Shown: piece after piece, positions 35,584 to 46,781 of the stretch
Numbering within the stretch: the stretch's first letter is position 1
Layout of the letters: every line of letters begins with the position of its first letter
Assembly (NCBI GenBank): GCA_964482955.1
Contig: CAYZZW010000004.1
Location: 57,112 to 121,111, forward strand
Direction: 5' to 3'
Length of the DNA stretch: 64,000 bases
DNA from: JAPLSN01 sp964482955
GTDB lineage: Bacteria > Spirochaetota > Spirochaetia > Treponematales > UBA12059
Notes under the pieces: generated by a model
The model's input: only the letters and a program-made list of their open reading frames with translations
Databases searched by the model: none
What the model was told of the DNA's origin: nothing
Made by a program: the position numbers and the translations under genes

Positions 35584-36137
35584 GACGACGCTCCCTCGAG
35601 AAGACCCCGCATGCCCCGTTCGAAGCGCGGTTCGAGATCGGCGGCGCCGTCGAGCGCCAGGAGCAGGGGGACGAAGCATCGGTAGACTATCTTCGACGAC
35701 AACCCGCCCGTCGTCGGTCTGTCCGAGCCCGTCGGAGCGGCCAGTTTGCGGAAGGACGCCAGGAAGCGCTTGTGGAGCGCGCCGAGTTCCGGAGAATCGG
35801 CGAAGTCGGTGGCGTAGATGAGGCCGAGCCGCCGTCCGCACGATTTCCAGAGCGCCAGGCACAGGGCGATCACGCGGTCGGTCGGATCGCCCGGAAGCGC
35901 GGCAGCCTCGTCCGCGAGCCGGACGGCTTCTTGGAGGACCGGTTCGGACACCGCGCGGACCAGGTCGTCCTTGGTCGCGAAGTGGTTGAAGAGGGTCCGG
36001 CGCGCCACGTCCGCGACGACCGCTATATCGTCCATGAGGACCGCGCGGCTCCCGCGCTCGATGAACAAGCCGGTGGCCGCCTCGACGATGCGCTGCCGGA
36101 CTTCCCGCTTTTTCTGTTCCGTTCTTCCGACTTCCAT
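35580..36137 (-). CDS. TetR/AcrR-family regulator of the adjacent divergent operon
   Basis: ATG 36137 (MEVGRTEQKKREV) was chosen since GGAG lies six bases upstream; a longer frame starts at 36173. The HTH is visible as RIVEAATGLFIERGSRAVLMDDIAVVADVARRTLFNHFATKDDL (about residues 17-60). The ligand domain is helical. The gene faces a 7-TM membrane-protein gene across a spacer holding two palindromes built on the same GCACT half-site, the likely operators. It probably represses both that gene and its own operon. Confidence 0.9.
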   Translation of the reverse strand: MEVGRTEQKKREVRQRIVEAATGLFIERGSRAVLMDDIAVVADVARRTLFNHFATKDDLVRAVSEPVLQEAVRLADEAAALPGDPTDRVIALCLALWKSCGRRLGLIYATDFADSPELGALHKRFLASFRKLAAPTGSDRPTTGGLSSKIVYRCFVPLLLALDGAADLEPRFERGMRGLLEGASS

Positions 36138-36163
36138 ATGACTCCGATTTTCCTCGAAAGCGC

Positions 36164-36192
36164 TTGACGGCATACCCGTATCTGATTAAATT
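36164..36192 (+). promoter_or_regulatory. Candidate promoter of the 7-TM gene
   Basis: TTGACG (36164-36169), 17-base spacer, TAAATT (36187-36192). The first operator begins at the -10 box. Confidence 0.55.
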
Positions 36193-36226
36193 GCACTTGA
36201 AAGTGCAAACACGCACTATATAGTGC
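36191..36226. promoter_or_regulatory. Two palindromic operators with a shared half-site
   Basis: TTGCACTT-GA-AAGTGCAA (36191-36208) and GCACTATATAGTGC (36213-36226) are both perfect dyads built on GCACT/AGTGC. They cover the -10 and transcript start region of the 7-TM gene and lie between the divergent genes. Confidence 0.7.
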
Positions 36227-36239
36227 AAGGAGTATGACC

Positions 36240-36989
36240 ATGAACAAGAGCATTGTACGCGTTTTCGAAAGCGTCTTCAACGTCGCCTATCTCGGTACGG
36301 TATGGACGCTCGTCGCGCTGATGATCGCCGGACGAAAGCGGGTGACCAAGGCGGATTCACCCCTCGCCGGGCGATTCCTGGCGGCGTTCGCGCTCCTGGC
36401 TTTCGGCGACACGTTCCATGTCGGCGCCCGCGTGATCGAGGCGATGCTCGGCGGCGCGACGTTCTTTCTCAACGGGATCGAAACCGCCGCCATCGGGCTC
36501 GGCATGCTCGCGACGGCCTACACGATGACCGGCTTTTACATGCTGCTCGCCGACGCGCGCGCGGCCCGGAACGACGGTCGCCGCGACGCCGCGTTCTGGG
36601 TCATGGAAGTCTTGCTCGGCGCGCGCCTCGTCATCATGGCCCTGCCCGGAAACGCGTGGGAAGCGGCCGTGCCCCCGGTGTTCATGGGGATAGTCAGGAA
36701 CGCGCCCCTCGCCCTCGCCGGCATCGTCATGGCCGTCCTCTTCATCGCCGAAGGGCGCCGCTCGGACGACCGCGCGTGGTCCGGCATCGGCTGGGCGATG
36801 GTCGCGTCGTACGCCTGCTATGTCCCCGTGATCCTCTTCGCCGCCGCGTTCCCGATCCTCGGCCTCCTCATGATCCCGAAGACCGTCGCCTACGTCGTCA
36901 TGGGAATCGTCGTGTACAAGCGGTATTGGGGCGGCGCGGCAGCCCGAGCGTTCCTCAAGGCCGGCGCCGCGCCCCTCGCGGCCGTCTGA
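36240..36989 (+). CDS. Seven-TM membrane protein of unknown function
   Basis: ATG 36240 was chosen because AAGGAG lies about seven bases upstream; ATG 36234 is too close to it. About seven hydrophobic segments span the 249 residues, and almost no soluble domain is left. No transporter or enzyme motif was recognised. It is divergent from the TetR/GNAT operon and controlled by the operators just upstream, so a membrane factor induced by a small molecule, perhaps for stress or drug response, is plausible. The function is unknown. Confidence 0.8.
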   Translation: MNKSIVRVFESVFNVAYLGTVWTLVALMIAGRKRVTKADSPLAGRFLAAFALLAFGDTFHVGARVIEAMLGGATFFLNGIETAAIGLGMLATAYTMTGFYMLLADARAARNDGRRDAAFWVMEVLLGARLVIMALPGNAWEAAVPPVFMGIVRNAPLALAGIVMAVLFIAEGRRSDDRAWSGIGWAMVASYACYVPVILFAAAFPILGLLMIPKTVAYVVMGIVVYKRYWGGAAARAFLKAGAAPLAAV

Positions 36990-37033
36990 GAGGGGTCGGG
37001 CGCGAAGATCGCGGTTTCCACGTCGATCGAACA

Positions 37034-37060
37034 AGCCGTCCCGCGAGGGGCGGCTTTTTT
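37034..37060 (+). terminator. Rho-independent terminator of the 7-TM gene
   Basis: AGCCGTCCC, loop GCGA, GGGGCGGCT (one G-U pair) and six T residues. Confidence 0.88.
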
Positions 37061-37105
37061 AGTCCCGCAGGGACTCCGCCACGGTGCGGCCACCTTCACG
37101 GATCG
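37061..37105 (-). pseudogene. Remnant resembling the 3' tail of tuf
   Basis: Read on the minus strand, this gives I-R-E-G-G-R-T-V-A-E-S-L-R-D-stop. The nine residues IREGGRTVA match the EF-Tu C-terminus encoded about 150 bases away. Against tuf it has about 22 of 28 matching bases, the differences being at third codon positions (CGT/CGC, GAA/GAG, GGT/GGC and so on). No start or upstream part of a gene is present. It looks like the end of a second, lost tuf copy or a rearrangement scar. Confidence 0.45.
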
Positions 37106-37162
37106 ACCGGTCGCGCGAGCGACCACTACAATAAAATTCCACTAGAGAACCGCGAGGGCGAT

Positions 37163-37195
37163 GAAAAAAAGGCCGTCCGGTGAAGGACGGCCTTT
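37163..37195 (-). terminator. Rho-independent terminator of tuf
   Basis: AAAGGCCGTCC / GGACGGCCTTT with a six-base loop. On the minus strand it ends in seven T residues. Confidence 0.93.
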
Positions 37196-37215
37196 GGACT
37201 TCAATGAAGTCTGGC

Positions 37216-38406
<1,191 letters not shown>

Positions 38407-38465
38407 GAAACTCCTCCTTGGCGTCTAATACAAAACGATCGTGCGCGTCCTCGCGGATCGCGCGC

Positions 38466-38495
38466 ATTATAGTCCGGCGTCCGCGACGTGCGCAA
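38466..38495 (-). promoter_or_regulatory. Candidate sigma-70 promoter of tuf
   Basis: On the minus strand, TTGCGC (38490-38495) and a perfect TATAAT (38466-38471) are separated by 18 bases, about 60 bases before the ATG, in the rpsG-tuf gap. Confidence 0.65.
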
Positions 38496-38577
38496 GGGCC
38501 GGACTCCCGGGAAAGCCCGCTGGGCGGGTCCCGGAAGGTCTGGCGGCCCGGCTTCCCGGACCGCGGAAACGAAGCTC

Positions 38578-39048
38578 TTACCAGCGGTAGTGGGCGAAGG
38601 CCTTGTTGGCTTCGGCCATCTTGTGCGTGTCTTCCCGCTTCTTCACGGCGGTGCCCGTGTTGTTGAAGGCATCGAGAAGCTCGGACGAGAGGCGCTCCGC
38701 CATGGACTTGCCGGAGCGGGCCCGCGCGGCGCTGATGACCCAGCGCATGGCCAGGGCTTCGCGGCGGATGTCGCGGATCTCGATCGGCACCTGGTAGGTG
38801 GCGCCGCCGACGCGGCGGGACTTGACCTCGACGGCCGGCTTCACGTTGTCCATGGCCTTGAGGAAGGCGTCGAGCGCGGGAACGCCCGCTTTTTCCTGCA
38901 GGATGGCCATGGCGTCGTTCATGATGGCGGCGCAGATGCTCTTCTTGCCCTGCCACATCATGCGGCAGATGAACTTCGTGACGATGACGCTGTTGTACTT
39001 GGGATCGGGCAGGTGGCCGCGATCGATGGATTTCTTCTTTCGACCCAT
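38578..39048 (-). CDS. rpsG: Small ribosomal subunit protein uS7
   Basis: A 156-residue protein with MGRKKKSIDRGHLPDPKYNSVIVTKFIC, NVKPAVEVKSRRVGGATYQVPIEI and RARSGKSMAERLSSELLDAFNNTGTAVKKREDTHKMAEANKAFAHYRW, all characteristic of uS7. It binds the 3' major domain of 16S rRNA and helps nucleate 30S assembly. It follows rpsL by 12 bases, so the two are co-transcribed. Confidence 0.98.
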   Translation of the reverse strand: MGRKKKSIDRGHLPDPKYNSVIVTKFICRMMWQGKKSICAAIMNDAMAILQEKAGVPALDAFLKAMDNVKPAVEVKSRRVGGATYQVPIEIRDIRREALAMRWVISAARARSGKSMAERLSSELLDAFNNTGTAVKKREDTHKMAEANKAFAHYRW

Positions 39049-39060
39049 ATTCGCCCTCCC

Positions 39061-39435
39061 TTACGCCTTCGGCCGCTTGGCGCCGTACTTGGAACGGGCC
39101 TGCTTGCGGTCGGTGACGCCGAGGGTATCCTTGGCGCCGCGCACGATGTGGTAGCGAACGCCCGGAAGGTCCTTTACACGGCCGCCGCGGATGAGCACGA
39201 CGGAGTGTTCCTGGAGGTTGTGGCCGACGCCCGGGATGTAGGCCGTGACCTCGATCCCGTTACTGAGGCGGACACGGGCGACCTTGCGAAGCGCCGAGTT
39301 CGGCTTCTTGGGGGTGACCGTCATGACGCGGGTACAGATACCGCGCTTCTGGGGGCACTCCTGCAAGGCCGGCGACTTCTTCCGCCACGTGTTCTGCTTG
39401 CGGCCCAACCGTATAAGCTGGTTGATCGTAGGCAT
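39061..39435 (-). CDS. rpsL: Small ribosomal subunit protein uS12
   Basis: A 124-residue uS12 starting MPTINQLIRLGRKQ. The decoding-centre segments TPKKPNSALRKVARVRLSNG and GGRVKDLPGVRYH are intact, including the lysines that, when mutated, give streptomycin resistance elsewhere, so a sensitive-type protein is expected. It is first in the rpsL-rpsG pair and does not sit directly next to rpoBC, unlike many genomes. Confidence 0.98.
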   Translation of the reverse strand: MPTINQLIRLGRKQNTWRKKSPALQECPQKRGICTRVMTVTPKKPNSALRKVARVRLSNGIEVTAYIPGVGHNLQEHSVVLIRGGRVKDLPGVRYHIVRGAKDTLGVTDRKQARSKYGAKRPKA

Positions 39436-39550
39436 TGTACGCTCTGACTCCTGTTTGCGCCGGATTTCAGCATAATCCGGCTCTTTCTCTGGGTACGCGA
39501 GAAATAGGAAAACCCTATATCGGCGCGTCGGTGGAACGCGCCGGATGACG

Positions 39551-39580
39551 AGAATACCCGTCAAAACGCCCCTTGGTCAA
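39551..39580 (-). promoter_or_regulatory. Candidate promoter of rpsL-rpsG
   Basis: On the minus strand, TTGACC (39575-39580), 18-base spacer, TATTCT (39551-39556). The -35 box lies inside the loop of the hairpin at 39567-39587, a possible terminator of glmS. Confidence 0.5.
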
Positions 39581-39587
39581 TGGGGCG
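39563..39587 (-). terminator. Possible terminator of glmS, overlapping the rpsL promoter
   Basis: Minus strand: CGCCCC, nine-base loop, GGGGCG, then TTTT. The T-tract is short, so it may be a weak terminator or an attenuating hairpin. Confidence 0.45.
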
Positions 39588-39611
39588 CGCCGCGCGGACC
39601 TGTCGCGGATT

Positions 39612-39760
39612 TTCACCACGAAGGACACGAAGAAAGACCACGAAGTTCACGAAGAAGAGGGAAAAGGGATAAAGAAACAACATCTTATATCCCTAACTCC
39701 ATCTTCTCTTCCTTCGTGCTCTTCGTGGCTGAACCTTCGTGTCCTTCGTGGTATGTCTCT
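39612..39760. repeat. CCACGAAG-type repeat with inverted arms, locus 2
   Basis: The left arm (39615-39660) carries CCACGAAGGACACGAAG-type units. The right arm (39705-39758) carries the same units in reverse complement (CTTCGTGTCCTTCGTGG). The two arms form one imperfect inverted repeat of about 60 bases around an AT-rich centre. It lies between the glmS stop and rpsL. No gene was seen in the 39436-39777 gap beyond this, the candidate promoter and the hairpin. Confidence 0.75.
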
Positions 39761-39777
39761 CTTTGCGGCAAGCGTCC

Positions 39778-41601
<1,824 letters not shown>

Positions 41602-41732
41602 GTGTGTCTCCTTGTCCGCGCCCGGCCGTGTTTCCACCCGGGGACGGTTCTCGTGACGGGGCGTTCTCCGTGCCTTGCGGAAGGCTCCGGCTCGCCGCGT
41701 CCGGGGATGATTGTAGCACATACGCGAAATCA

Positions 41733-41938
41733 TTACCACGAAGGACACGAAGGAAAGACCACGAAGGACACGAAGAGAACGAAGGTAGCGAAGAAAGAAG
41801 AGAGAAGTAGGGAAGATAGTGGGCGAGCATTCCGGTTTTTCATTTCTATTTTTTCTCTTCCTTCGTGACCTAACGCTCGGGTACTCGCCAAGCTACGCTC
41901 GTGTTTCCACCTTCGTGACCTTCGTGGTAAAAATCGGT
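41733..41938. repeat. CCACGAAG-type repeat with inverted arms and shared nested segment, locus 3
   Basis: The left arm (41733-41777) has ACCACGAAGGACACGAAG units. The right arm (41853-41928) has them inverted, and between them lies an AT-rich centre. The right arm holds a 43-base segment (41861-41903) whose reverse complement matches 46810-46852 at 40 of 43 positions. The array's first bases replace what would be the -35 region of glmS. The 41602-41949 gap has nothing else that looks coding. Confidence 0.78.
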
Positions 41939-41949
41939 AGCATGACGGT

Positions 41950-42549
41950 ATGGATGCAGGAATGAAGCCGGGGATCGGCGGGGTGTTCGCGACCTTCGCC
42001 GGGATTTCCGCGCTGACGATAGGCGGGGGGTACGCGATGGTGCCGGTCATCGCGCGGAAGGTGTGCGCGAAGGGCTGGCTCGACGAAAGCGAGTTCTACG
42101 GCCTGTTCGCGACGGCGCAGTCACTGCCGGGACCGATGGCCTACAACACGGCCCTCGTCGTGGGTCGCCGCGTGGCGGGGCTGCGCGGGGCGTTCGCCGC
42201 CGGCGCCGGCACGCTCGTGCCGCCCGTCGCCATCGTCATGGCCGCGGCCGCCCTCGTCGCCGGCGCGGGAAGCGATCCGACGCTGCTGGCCTTCCTCCGC
42301 GGCGCGGAAGCCACCGTGCCGGGCCTCGTCGCGGCGCTCCTCCTCCGCATGGGGACGAAGCGCCGCTGGACCGCCGCGCGCGCCGTCGTCTCGGCAGGCG
42401 CCGCCTGCGCAATGATCGTCCTGCCGCTTTGGGCCATCCCGATCTTCTTCGCGGTGACGGCGCTGTCTTTCGTCCTCGAGGGGCGCGTCTTCGACGGTCC
42501 CGGCGCCGGGAAAGCCGGAGCGCCCGGTTCAGGGGGGGGCGCGGAATGA
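41950..42549 (+). CDS. Chromate transporter family protein, N-terminal type subunit
   Basis: A 199-residue membrane protein of the CHR family. The starting segment GVFATFAGISALTIGGGYAMVPVI is typical, followed by WLDESEF and the SLPGPMAYNTALVVG motif, then about four more hydrophobic segments. Single-domain CHR proteins work as pairs of opposite topology, and the partner is the next gene, coupled by ATGA. They move anions such as chromate or sulfate, and the true substrate here is unknown. ATG 41950 or 41962 could be the start. Confidence 0.88.
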   Translation: MDAGMKPGIGGVFATFAGISALTIGGGYAMVPVIARKVCAKGWLDESEFYGLFATAQSLPGPMAYNTALVVGRRVAGLRGAFAAGAGTLVPPVAIVMAAAALVAGAGSDPTLLAFLRGAEATVPGLVAALLLRMGTKRRWTAARAVVSAGAACAMIVLPLWAIPIFFAVTALSFVLEGRVFDGPGAGKAGAPGSGGGAE

Positions 42550-43073
42550 TCGGCTTCCTGTCGCTCCTTTTCGTGTTCCTCAAGATCGGCGCGGTGTCGT
42601 ACGGCGGCGGTTGGACCGTCGTCGGCGTCATCAAGACGGAAGTATTGGCGAGGGGCTGGCTGGACGAGCGGGGCTTTTCGGAGCTCGTGGGTCTCGCGCA
42701 GGTTACGCCGGGCCCGGTGGCGCTCAACGCGGCCACCCTCGTCGGCTTCAAGTTGTACGGCGTCCCCGGCTCGATCACGGCGTCGCTCGCGGTGGTGGCC
42801 GCGCCGACCGTATTCGTGCTGGCGGCCGGTTTCCTCATGGGGAAACTCGGCGAGCGGGGGCAAAAGCGCCTGGACGAATCCTTCCGGACCGGTACCTTCG
42901 CGCTCGTCGCCCTGACCCTCTGGTCCTTCGCGCCGGTGGCCGTCTCGTCGCCGTCGTCCGCGCTCTGGGCGGTGGCGGCCTTCGCGGTCGCGGCGTTCAC
43001 GAAATGGAATCCGCTGTGGGTCATCCTGGGCGCCGGGGCGGCCGAAGCGGCGCTGTCGCTTTTCGCCCGCTGA
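42546..43073 (+). CDS. Chromate transporter family protein, second subunit
   Basis: A 175-residue partner with the same CHR pattern: FLKIGAVSYGGGWTVVGVI, GWLDERGFSELVGLAQVTPGPVALNAATLVGFKLYG, then several hydrophobic helices. The PGPVALNAAT segment is the counterpart of PGPMAYNTA in the first subunit. Its start overlaps the first gene's stop by four bases. The two genes together make a split, short-chain CHR transporter. Confidence 0.88.
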   Translation: MIGFLSLLFVFLKIGAVSYGGGWTVVGVIKTEVLARGWLDERGFSELVGLAQVTPGPVALNAATLVGFKLYGVPGSITASLAVVAAPTVFVLAAGFLMGKLGERGQKRLDESFRTGTFALVALTLWSFAPVAVSSPSSALWAVAAFAVAAFTKWNPLWVILGAGAAEAALSLFAR

Positions 43074-43117
43074 ACGGCGCCTCGTCGTCGCCAGGCGACG
43101 ACGGCGGCGTGGGACGC

Positions 43118-43146
43118 TTGCTTTTTGCCCGCTCCACGGCGATACT
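43118..43146 (+). promoter_or_regulatory. Candidate promoter of the GGDEF-EAL gene
   Basis: TTGCTT (43118-43123), 17-base spacer, GATACT (43141-43146), 12 bases before the ATG. The box spacing is good but the leader would be very short, so it may be fortuitous. Confidence 0.3.
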
Positions 43147-43158
43147 GGTGGCAAGCGT

Positions 43159-45222
43159 ATGGGCAACGAGAAGATACTGATCGTCGAAGACGAAAAAATC
43201 ATCGCGCTGGACCTCCAGCGCCGACTCGAACGCTTCGGCTTTTCCGTGGTCGGCATGGCCGGTCAGCGAGAGGAAGCCCTCGAGCTGGCCGCGAAGACGC
43301 GTCCGGACATCGTCCTCATGGACATCTCGCTCGCTGGGCAGGAGAGCTGGAACACCGAGGGCATCGAGGTCGCCGCGCTCATCAAGAAGAGCCTCGGCAT
43401 CCCCATCATCTTCCTGACGGCCCACGCCAGCGACAACTTCATCAACCAGGCCAAGCACGTCGAGCCCGCCGGCTACATCCTGAAGCCCTTCAAGGAACGC
43501 GAGCTCTACACGACGATCGACATCGCCCTGTACAAGCACGCCATCGAAAAGCGCCTCCGCAAGCAGGAGCGGCTCTTCTCGGCCATCCTCCACACCATCG
43601 GCGACGCGATCATCTCGGTGGACACCTCGCTCGGGATCGAGTTCATGAATCCGGTGGCGGAAGAGGCCCTCGGCTTCGAGGAGTCCGAGCTCTGCGGGAC
43701 GAACATCACCCAGGTGCTGAGCCTCTTCGATCCCAAGCAGGGCAAGGATCTCTTCGGCGGCGGCATCCCGCTCATCGACGAGCGGCCGCTCTATTTCCAC
43801 GACGTGGTGATCAAGAGCCGCAAGGGCGCGTCGATCATCGCGGACGGCTCGGTCACGAGGCTCCACGAGGCGGACAACGCCACGGACGGCTTCGTGATCG
43901 CCTTCCGCGACATGACGGAACTCAAGAGCCTCTCCGAAAAGCTCGAGCACCAGACGAGCCACGACAAGCTCACGGGTCTCGCCACGCGCGACGTGTTTTC
44001 CTTCAAGCTGGCGGAAATCCTCAAGACCTCCGGCCAGTCGTCGCACGCCCTCGCGGTCATCGACATCGACCGCTTCAAGGCCGTCAACGACGCCTACGGC
44101 TCGACGACGGGCGACGACCTCCTCGTGAGCGTGTCGCGCACCATGAGCGCCCACATCCAGCGCCAGGACGTGGCCGCGCGCCTCGGCGGCGACGAATTCG
44201 CGGTGCTGCTCTACGACTGCACGCCGGACGACGCCGTGAGCGTCGCGAAGCGCATCCAGGAAGCCGCCACGGGGCCCTCTTCGGACGGGGCGCCCATGTT
44301 CCCGGTGTCGCTGAGCGTCGGCATCGTGCCGCTCGACGGAATGGCGGGCGACATCCATTCCGTGCTCGCGTCCGCCGACGACGCCTGCCGCGTCTCCAAG
44401 GAGGAGGGCGGGAACAAGATCACGGTCTTCAACCGCGACGACACGATGTTCCTCCAGCGCCGCGGGCAGATGGAGTGGCTCGCCAAGCTCAACCGGGCCG
44501 TCGCCGAAGACCGCTTCGTCCTCTACTATCAGCCCATCGTGCCGCTCGACGCCACGCGGGGCCTCGGCGACAAGCTCGAGGTGCTCATCCGCCTCGTCAA
44601 CGAGGACGGCTCGATCGCGGGCCCGGTGGATTTCATCCCCGCCGCGGAGCGCTACAACCTCATGCCGGTGATCGACAAGTGGGTCGTGCGGAACGCGATG
44701 AAGGGGTTCCGGCTCCTCCAGGACCGGGGATCGCCGCTCGCCTCGTCCATCTTCTGCGTGAACCTCTCCGGCCAGTCGCTCCTCGACGAGACCCTCATCG
44801 ACCTGATCCTCGCCGAGATCCAGCGGAACCAGCTGTCACCCGCGTCGTTCTGCTTCGAGATCACCGAGACCGCGGCCATCCAGAACCTCTCGTACGCGTC
44901 GCGCTTCATCAAGCGCCTGCGGGAGCACGGCTTCACGTTCGCGCTCGACGATTTCGGGTCGGGCTCCGCGTCGTTCGGTTACCTCCAGAACTTCGAGGTC
45001 GACTACGTGAAGATCGACGGCTCCTTCGTGCAGGGCATCGACGAGAACATCGTGAGCTACACGATGGTGAAGTCGATCCACGACCTCGTGTCGGTGATGG
45101 GACTCAAGACGGTGGCCGAGTTCGTCAAGCGCGACGCGATCACCCAGAAGCTGCGCGAGATCGGCGTCGACTACGGCCAGGGCTACGTGTTCGCCGCGCC
45201 CCGGCCGCTCGTCCCCCGCTGA
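43159..45222 (+). CDS. Response regulator with PAS, GGDEF and EAL domains
   Basis: A 687-residue cytoplasmic protein. The receiver domain (1-125) has Asp55 in VLMDIS and Lys109. A PAS domain (about 138-255) follows. The GGDEF domain (about 265-425) has an intact GGDEF (343-347) for cyclic di-GMP synthesis; the inhibitory-site RxxD is not evident (QRQD). The EAL domain (about 435-687) has EVL for EAL (Glu474 kept), NLSGQSL, FEITE, DDFGSG and KIDGSFV, so phosphodiesterase activity is possible. It joins a phosphorylation signal with cyclic di-GMP turnover. No cognate kinase is adjacent. Confidence 0.94.
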   Translation: MGNEKILIVEDEKIIALDLQRRLERFGFSVVGMAGQREEALELAAKTRPDIVLMDISLAGQESWNTEGIEVAALIKKSLGIPIIFLTAHASDNFINQAKHVEPAGYILKPFKERELYTTIDIALYKHAIEKRLRKQERLFSAILHTIGDAIISVDTSLGIEFMNPVAEEALGFEESELCGTNITQVLSLFDPKQGKDLFGGGIPLIDERPLYFHDVVIKSRKGASIIADGSVTRLHEADNATDGFVIAFRDMTELKSLSEKLEHQTSHDKLTGLATRDVFSFKLAEILKTSGQSSHALAVIDIDRFKAVNDAYGSTTGDDLLVSVSRTMSAHIQRQDVAARLGGDEFAVLLYDCTPDDAVSVAKRIQEAATGPSSDGAPMFPVSLSVGIVPLDGMAGDIHSVLASADDACRVSKEEGGNKITVFNRDDTMFLQRRGQMEWLAKLNRAVAEDRFVLYYQPIVPLDATRGLGDKLEVLIRLVNEDGSIAGPVDFIPAAERYNLMPVIDKWVVRNAMKGFRLLQDRGSPLASSIFCVNLSGQSLLDETLIDLILAEIQRNQLSPASFCFEITETAAIQNLSYASRFIKRLREHGFTFALDDFGSGSASFGYLQNFEVDYVKIDGSFVQGIDENIVSYTMVKSIHDLVSVMGLKTVAEFVKRDAITQKLREIGVDYGQGYVFAAPRPLVPR

Positions 45223-45263
45223 CCTCCCTCCGGGCGCTCCAGACCCGCGCGAACGCGACACGC

Positions 45264-46040
45264 ATGAGAACCGACGCCCACGTCCACCTCGACGCCCTCC
45301 TCGGCCGCGATCCCGGTTTTCCAGAACGCTTCCTCCGCGACCCCTGGCCGCTCGTGAGTTCGGTCCACGATACGGAAGGCGAAGCCGCCCTTTCGGCGCT
45401 CGCCGCGCGGGGCGTGCCGTTCCGCGTGTCCGCCGGCATCCATCCGCAATACGTCGCGCGCGACGCGTACGAAACCTTCGGGCGCCTGACCGGAGGGGAC
45501 AGCCCGCTGTCGGACCGCGTCGTCGCGGTGGGGGAATGCGGCTTCGACTTTTTCGGCAAATACGAGGGCTGCGTCCGCACGCCGGAGAACGAAGCCGCCC
45601 AGCGCCGCGCGTTCGAGTTCCAGCTGGACGCGGCGGAGCGGCTCGGCGTGCCCCTCGTCGTGCACTGCCTCCGCGGCTTCGACGTCCTTCTCGGCTACGC
45701 GAAGCGGCTTTCGAAGCTCGAGGCCGTCGTGTTCCACTCGTGGGGCGGGCACCCGACGCAGGCGCAGGACCTGCTCGCGCGCGGCGTGAACGGGTATTTT
45801 TCGTTCGGCGCGTCCATCCTGAACGGCAACAAGAAGGCGTTCAAATCCTGTTACGCGCTGCCTGAGGACCGCATCCTCCTCGAAACCGACGCGCCGTGGC
45901 AGGCTCCGACCGACAGCGGGTTCTGCAGGCTCGAGCACATCGACGACATCGCCGCGTCCGTGGCGGGCGCGCGGTTTTCCCCGAAGGAAGCGGTGTTCGC
46001 GACGGCCAGGGCGAACTTCGGGAAGGTCTATGGGTTTTGA
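45264..46040 (+). CDS. TatD-family metal-dependent hydrolase
   Basis: A 258-residue TIM-barrel protein starting MRTDAHVHLDALL, with the first metal histidines His6 and His8, then AVGECGFDFFGK (Glu), PLVVHCLRGFD (His), VFHSWGG (His) and LLETDAPW (Asp), the TatD order. These enzymes are 3'-5' DNases or related hydrolases. Its 3' end overlaps the next gene by 11 bases. Confidence 0.92.
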   Translation: MRTDAHVHLDALLGRDPGFPERFLRDPWPLVSSVHDTEGEAALSALAARGVPFRVSAGIHPQYVARDAYETFGRLTGGDSPLSDRVVAVGECGFDFFGKYEGCVRTPENEAAQRRAFEFQLDAAERLGVPLVVHCLRGFDVLLGYAKRLSKLEAVVFHSWGGHPTQAQDLLARGVNGYFSFGASILNGNKKAFKSCYALPEDRILLETDAPWQAPTDSGFCRLEHIDDIAASVAGARFSPKEAVFATARANFGKVYGF

Positions 46041-46767
46041 CGCGCGTTCCCGCATCATCTGGGGCGACGAGGGAGCCGAGCTGCTCGCCGACGCGACGGT
46101 TTGCGTGCTCGGTTTGGGCGGCGTCGGCGGCGCGTGCGCGCTGGATCTCGTGCGCGCGGGCGTGGGCCGCCTGTTCGTGATGGACTTCGACGAAGTCTCC
46201 GAGACGAACCTGAACCGCCTCGTTTACGGCACACGCGCGCGCGTCGGCAAGCGCAAGATCGACGCCTTCGCCGAAGCCGCCCGCGACGTGAATCCGGCGG
46301 TCGCCATCGAGGCGGTCGGCGGGCTCCTGCGCGGCGCGGACGCCGCGGAAGCCATTCCGCCCGACTGCGGCTTTTACGTCGACGCCATCGACACGCTCAA
46401 CTCGAAGGTGTTCGCTATCGCCGCGTTGCGCGCTTCCGGAAAGCCCTTCGCGTCGAGCATGGGCACCGCCGGCCGGCTCCGCCCGGAGTTCCTCAAGGTG
46501 GGGAAGCTGAGCGATACGATCGGTTGCCCGCTCGCCGCGAAAGTCCGCCAGCGGCTCAGGCGGATCGGTACGCCCGAAGACTTCACCGTCGTCTGGTCCG
46601 ACGAACCGCCCGTAAAGCCCGCGCCGCCCGAAGACGGCTCGATGCCCGGCACGATGGGCGCCCTCGGCCGCGTCCGCGCCGTGCAGGGCTCTTCCCCCTT
46701 CGTCCCCCAAGCCGCCGGCCACATCCTCGCCAGCCTCGCCGTCCGGTGCCTTCTCGGCTTACCGTGA
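46030..46767 (+). CDS. ThiF/HesA-family E1-like protein, TcdA-type
   Basis: A 245-residue adenylating enzyme with the nucleotide-binding GLGGVGG (28-34), MDFDEVSETNLNRL (Asp in the second strand) and an internal basic KRKIDAFAEAARDVNP, all as in TcdA (CsdL), the tRNA threonylcarbamoyladenosine dehydratase that cyclises t6A37. It has no C-terminal rhodanese or long extension. Other HesA/MoeB-like roles cannot be excluded. It overlaps the TatD gene. Confidence 0.85.
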   Translation: MGFDARSRIIWGDEGAELLADATVCVLGLGGVGGACALDLVRAGVGRLFVMDFDEVSETNLNRLVYGTRARVGKRKIDAFAEAARDVNPAVAIEAVGGLLRGADAAEAIPPDCGFYVDAIDTLNSKVFAIAALRASGKPFASSMGTAGRLRPEFLKVGKLSDTIGCPLAAKVRQRLRRIGTPEDFTVVWSDEPPVKPAPPEDGSMPGTMGALGRVRAVQGSSPFVPQAAGHILASLAVRCLLGLP

Positions 46768-46781
46768 GACGACAAGGTTTT

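Noticed and set aside
41602..41732. glmS ribozyme in the glmS leader
   Set aside because: The leader is short and none of the conserved core was recognisable.
43084..43104. Hairpin CGTCGTCG/CGACGACG after the chromate transporter as a terminator
   Set aside because: There is no T-tract after the stem on either strand, so it is not a canonical rho-independent terminator.
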